From Streptomyces sp. Tue6028 (GTDB lineage: Bacteria; Actinomycetota; Actinomycetes; Streptomycetales; Streptomycetaceae): 64,000 nt of DNA. The position numbers and the translations under genes were made by a program. How positions within the stretch are numbered: position 1 is the first letter of the stretch; each line of letters starts with the position of its first letter. The stretch spans positions 124,001 through 188,000 of the forward strand of contig NZ_MLCE01000035.1 in the NCBI RefSeq assembly GCF_002300165.1. Reading direction: 5' to 3'. The notes below the pieces were generated by a model, which ran no database searches, had not been told where the DNA came from, and saw only the letters and a list, made by a program, of their open reading frames with translations. Below, piece after piece: positions 62,349 through 64,000 of the stretch.

Positions 62349-64000
62349 GTGACGATTCTGGAGAACATCCGGGGACCACGCGACCTGAAAGCGCTGTCCG
62401 AGGCGGAACTCGGTGAACTGGCCGAAGAGATAAGGGAGTTCCTGGTGCACGCGGTCGCCAGGACCGGCGGTCACCTGGGGCCCAATCTGGGGGTGGTGGA
62501 GCTCTCCATCGCGCTGCACCGGGCCTTCGAGTCGCCCGGTGACCGCATCCTGTGGGACACCGGCCACCAGAGCTATGTGCACAAGCTGCTGACCGGACGT
62601 CAGGACTTCTCCAAGCTGCGCGGCAAGGGCGGGCTGTCCGGCTACCCGTCGCGCGAGGAGTCCGAGCACGACGTCATCGAGAACAGCCACGCCTCCACGG
62701 CGCTCGGCTGGGCGGACGGGCTCGCCAAGGCCCGTCAGGTACAGGGGGAGAAGGGCCATGTCGTCGCCGTCATCGGAGACGGCGCGCTCACCGGCGGTAT
62801 GGCGTGGGAAGCACTCAACAACATCGCCGCCGCCAAGGACCGCCCTCTGATCATCGTCGTCAACGACAACGAGCGCTCCTACTCGCCGACCATAGGCGGT
62901 CTCGCGAACCACCTCGCGACACTGCGCACGACGGACGGCTACGAGAAGGTGCTCGCCTGGGGCAAGGACGTGCTGCAGCGCACGCCCGTCGTCGGCAACA
63001 CCCTCTACGAGTCGCTGCACGGCGCGAAGAAGGGGTTCAAGGACGCGTTCGCGCCGCAGGGCATGTTCGAGGACCTCGGCCTCAAGTACGTCGGGCCGAT
63101 CGACGGGCACGACGTGGGCGCCGTGGAGTCCGCACTGCGCCGCGCGAAACGTTTCCACGGACCGGTGCTCATCCACTGCCTCACCGAGAAGGGCCGCGGC
63201 TACGAGCCGGCGCTCGCACACGAGGAGGACCACTTCCACACGGTCGGCGTGATGGACCCGCTCACCTGCGAGCCGCTCGCCCCCTCCAACGGGCCGTCCT
63301 GGACCTCCGTGTTCGGCGACGAGATCGCGCGGATCGGGGAGGAGCGCGCCGACGTCGTGGCGATCACGGCGGCCATGCTGCACCCCGTCGGACTCGGCAA
63401 GTTCGCCGAGCGGTTCCCCGACCGGGTGTGGGACGTCGGGATCGCCGAGCAGCATGCCGCGGTGTCCGCGGCCGGACTCGCCACCGGCGGTCTCCATCCC
63501 GTCGTCGCCGTCTACGCCACCTTCCTCAACCGCGCCTTCGACCAGCTCCTCATGGACGTCGCGCTGCATCGCTGCGGTGTCACCTTCGTCCTCGACCGGG
63601 CCGGTGTCACCGGGGTCGACGGCGCCTCGCACAACGGCATGTGGGACATGTCGATCCTCCAGGTCGTGCCGGGCCTCAGGATCGCCGCGCCGCGCGACGC
63701 CGACCAGCTGCGGGCCCAGCTGCGCGAGGCGGTCGCCGTCGACGACGCGCCGACGCTCGTCCGCTTCCCCAAGGAATCGGTCGGCCCCGCGATTCCCGCG
63801 ATCGGCCACGTGGGCGGGCTGGACGTCCTGCACCGGGCCGAGGGCACACCGCAGGTCCTCCTCGTCGCCGTCGGGGTGATGGCGCCGGTCTGTCTCCAGG
63901 CCGCCGAACTCCTGGAGGCCCGCGGCATCGGCTGCACGGTCGTCGACCCGCGCTGGGTGAAGCCCGTCGACCCGTCGCTGCCCGGGCTGGCCGCCGAGCA
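62349..64000 (+). CDS. dxs: 1-deoxy-D-xylulose-5-phosphate synthase (3' end beyond window)
   Basis: First step of the MEP pathway, joining pyruvate and glyceraldehyde-3-phosphate with ThDP. About 550 codons are present; the family has about 620-640, so only the end is missing. Seen: GGHLGPNLGVVELSIALHRAF with its substrate-binding His, the ThDP motif starting GDGALTGGMAWEALNN and closing with VVNDN, and the transketolase Glu in DVGIAEQHAAVSAAGLA. GTG at 62349 follows GAGAGGGGGCCCGAGC, 28 bases after ispG. A further hopanoid aminotransferase gene commonly follows and may lie just outside. Confidence 0.96.
   Translation, partial: MTILENIRGPRDLKALSEAELGELAEEIREFLVHAVARTGGHLGPNLGVVELSIALHRAFESPGDRILWDTGHQSYVHKLLTGRQDFSKLRGKGGLSGYPSREESEHDVIENSHASTALGWADGLAKARQVQGEKGHVVAVIGDGALTGGMAWEALNNIAAAKDRPLIIVVNDNERSYSPTIGGLANHLATLRTTDGYEKVLAWGKDVLQRTPVVGNTLYESLHGAKKGFKDAFAPQGMFEDLGLKYVGPIDGHDVGAVESALRRAKRFHGPVLIHCLTEKGRGYEPALAHEEDHFHTVGVMDPLTCEPLAPSNGPSWTSVFGDEIARIGEERADVVAITAAMLHPVGLGKFAERFPDRVWDVGIAEQHAAVSAAGLATGGLHPVVAVYATFLNRAFDQLLMDVALHRCGVTFVLDRAGVTGVDGASHNGMWDMSILQVVPGLRIAAPRDADQLRAQLREAVAVDDAPTLVRFPKESVGPAIPAIGHVGGLDVLHRAEGTPQVLLVAVGVMAPVCLQAAELLEARGIGCTVVDPRWVKPVDPSLPGLAAE

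Overview
The window is high-GC, densely coded actinobacterial chromosome, almost certainly Streptomyces. The signs are strong third-position G+C, frequent GTG and TTG starts, many genes with a TAnnnT box 6-10 bases before the start codon, an SsgA-like sporulation protein, an F420-type LLM oxidoreductase, GPP34 and SCO6745-like proteins, and a complete hopanoid locus. No insertion sequence, phage, CRISPR array or replication origin is visible. All functions are assigned by reading motifs, not by database search.

Bases 1-13.2 kb hold mixed housekeeping and hypothetical genes: a truncated metallopeptidase/VWA protein, a divergent tRNA with a CCA anticodon, a diiron acyl-ACP desaturase with a three-unit repeat in its promoter, DDAH, an ABC-F protein, GPP34, an ICL/PEP-mutase family enzyme, an SsgA-like protein, a secreted YCF48-like protein, endonuclease V, and a saccharopine-dehydrogenase-like reductase. 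Bases 13.2-20.1 kb are one operon for acyl-CoA breakdown: alpha-methylacyl-CoA racemase, LLM oxidoreductase, LCAD-type acyl-CoA dehydrogenase, thiolase, and fused hydratase/3-hydroxyacyl-CoA dehydrogenase. A palindrome-rich promoter precedes it. It is followed by a remarkable in-frame fusion of half a ThDP decarboxylase to half a short-chain dehydrogenase, then a MerR regulator.

Bases 22-34 kb carry an L-asparagine-type permease, a PfkB kinase behind a 13-bp inverted repeat, three secreted peptidases (M1, PepX-type, M14), a D-amino-acid oxidase and a second ABC-F protein. Bases 35-45 kb hold Tex, a SCO6745-like protein under a TetR-type palindrome, a GlxA-type regulator with a DJ-1 partner, enoyl-CoA hydratase, an anti-sigma-type ATPase, Idi, GNAT, a CDF metal exporter and GalE. 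Four tandem-repeat zones (11.2, 24.8, 30.3 and 34.2-35 kb) all lie between convergent gene ends.

Bases 45.3-52.4 kb form a tightly coupled set: two CDP-alcohol phosphotransferases, a nucleotidyltransferase, a glycerol-1-phosphate-dehydrogenase-like enzyme, a GT2 glycosyltransferase and a two-gene ABC-2 exporter. It looks like a pathway for a glycerol-phosphate-type lipid or wall glycopolymer. A strong terminator separates it from the hopanoid operon (52.7 kb to the window end): hpnC, hpnD, a 46-codon gene, hpnE, a polyprenyl synthase, shc, hpnG, hpnH, ispG and a truncated dxs. These supply MEP-pathway precursors, build squalene, cyclise it and add the adenosyl-derived side chain. Both this operon and the exporter operon begin with a short upstream ORF whose stop codon overlaps the next GTG start.
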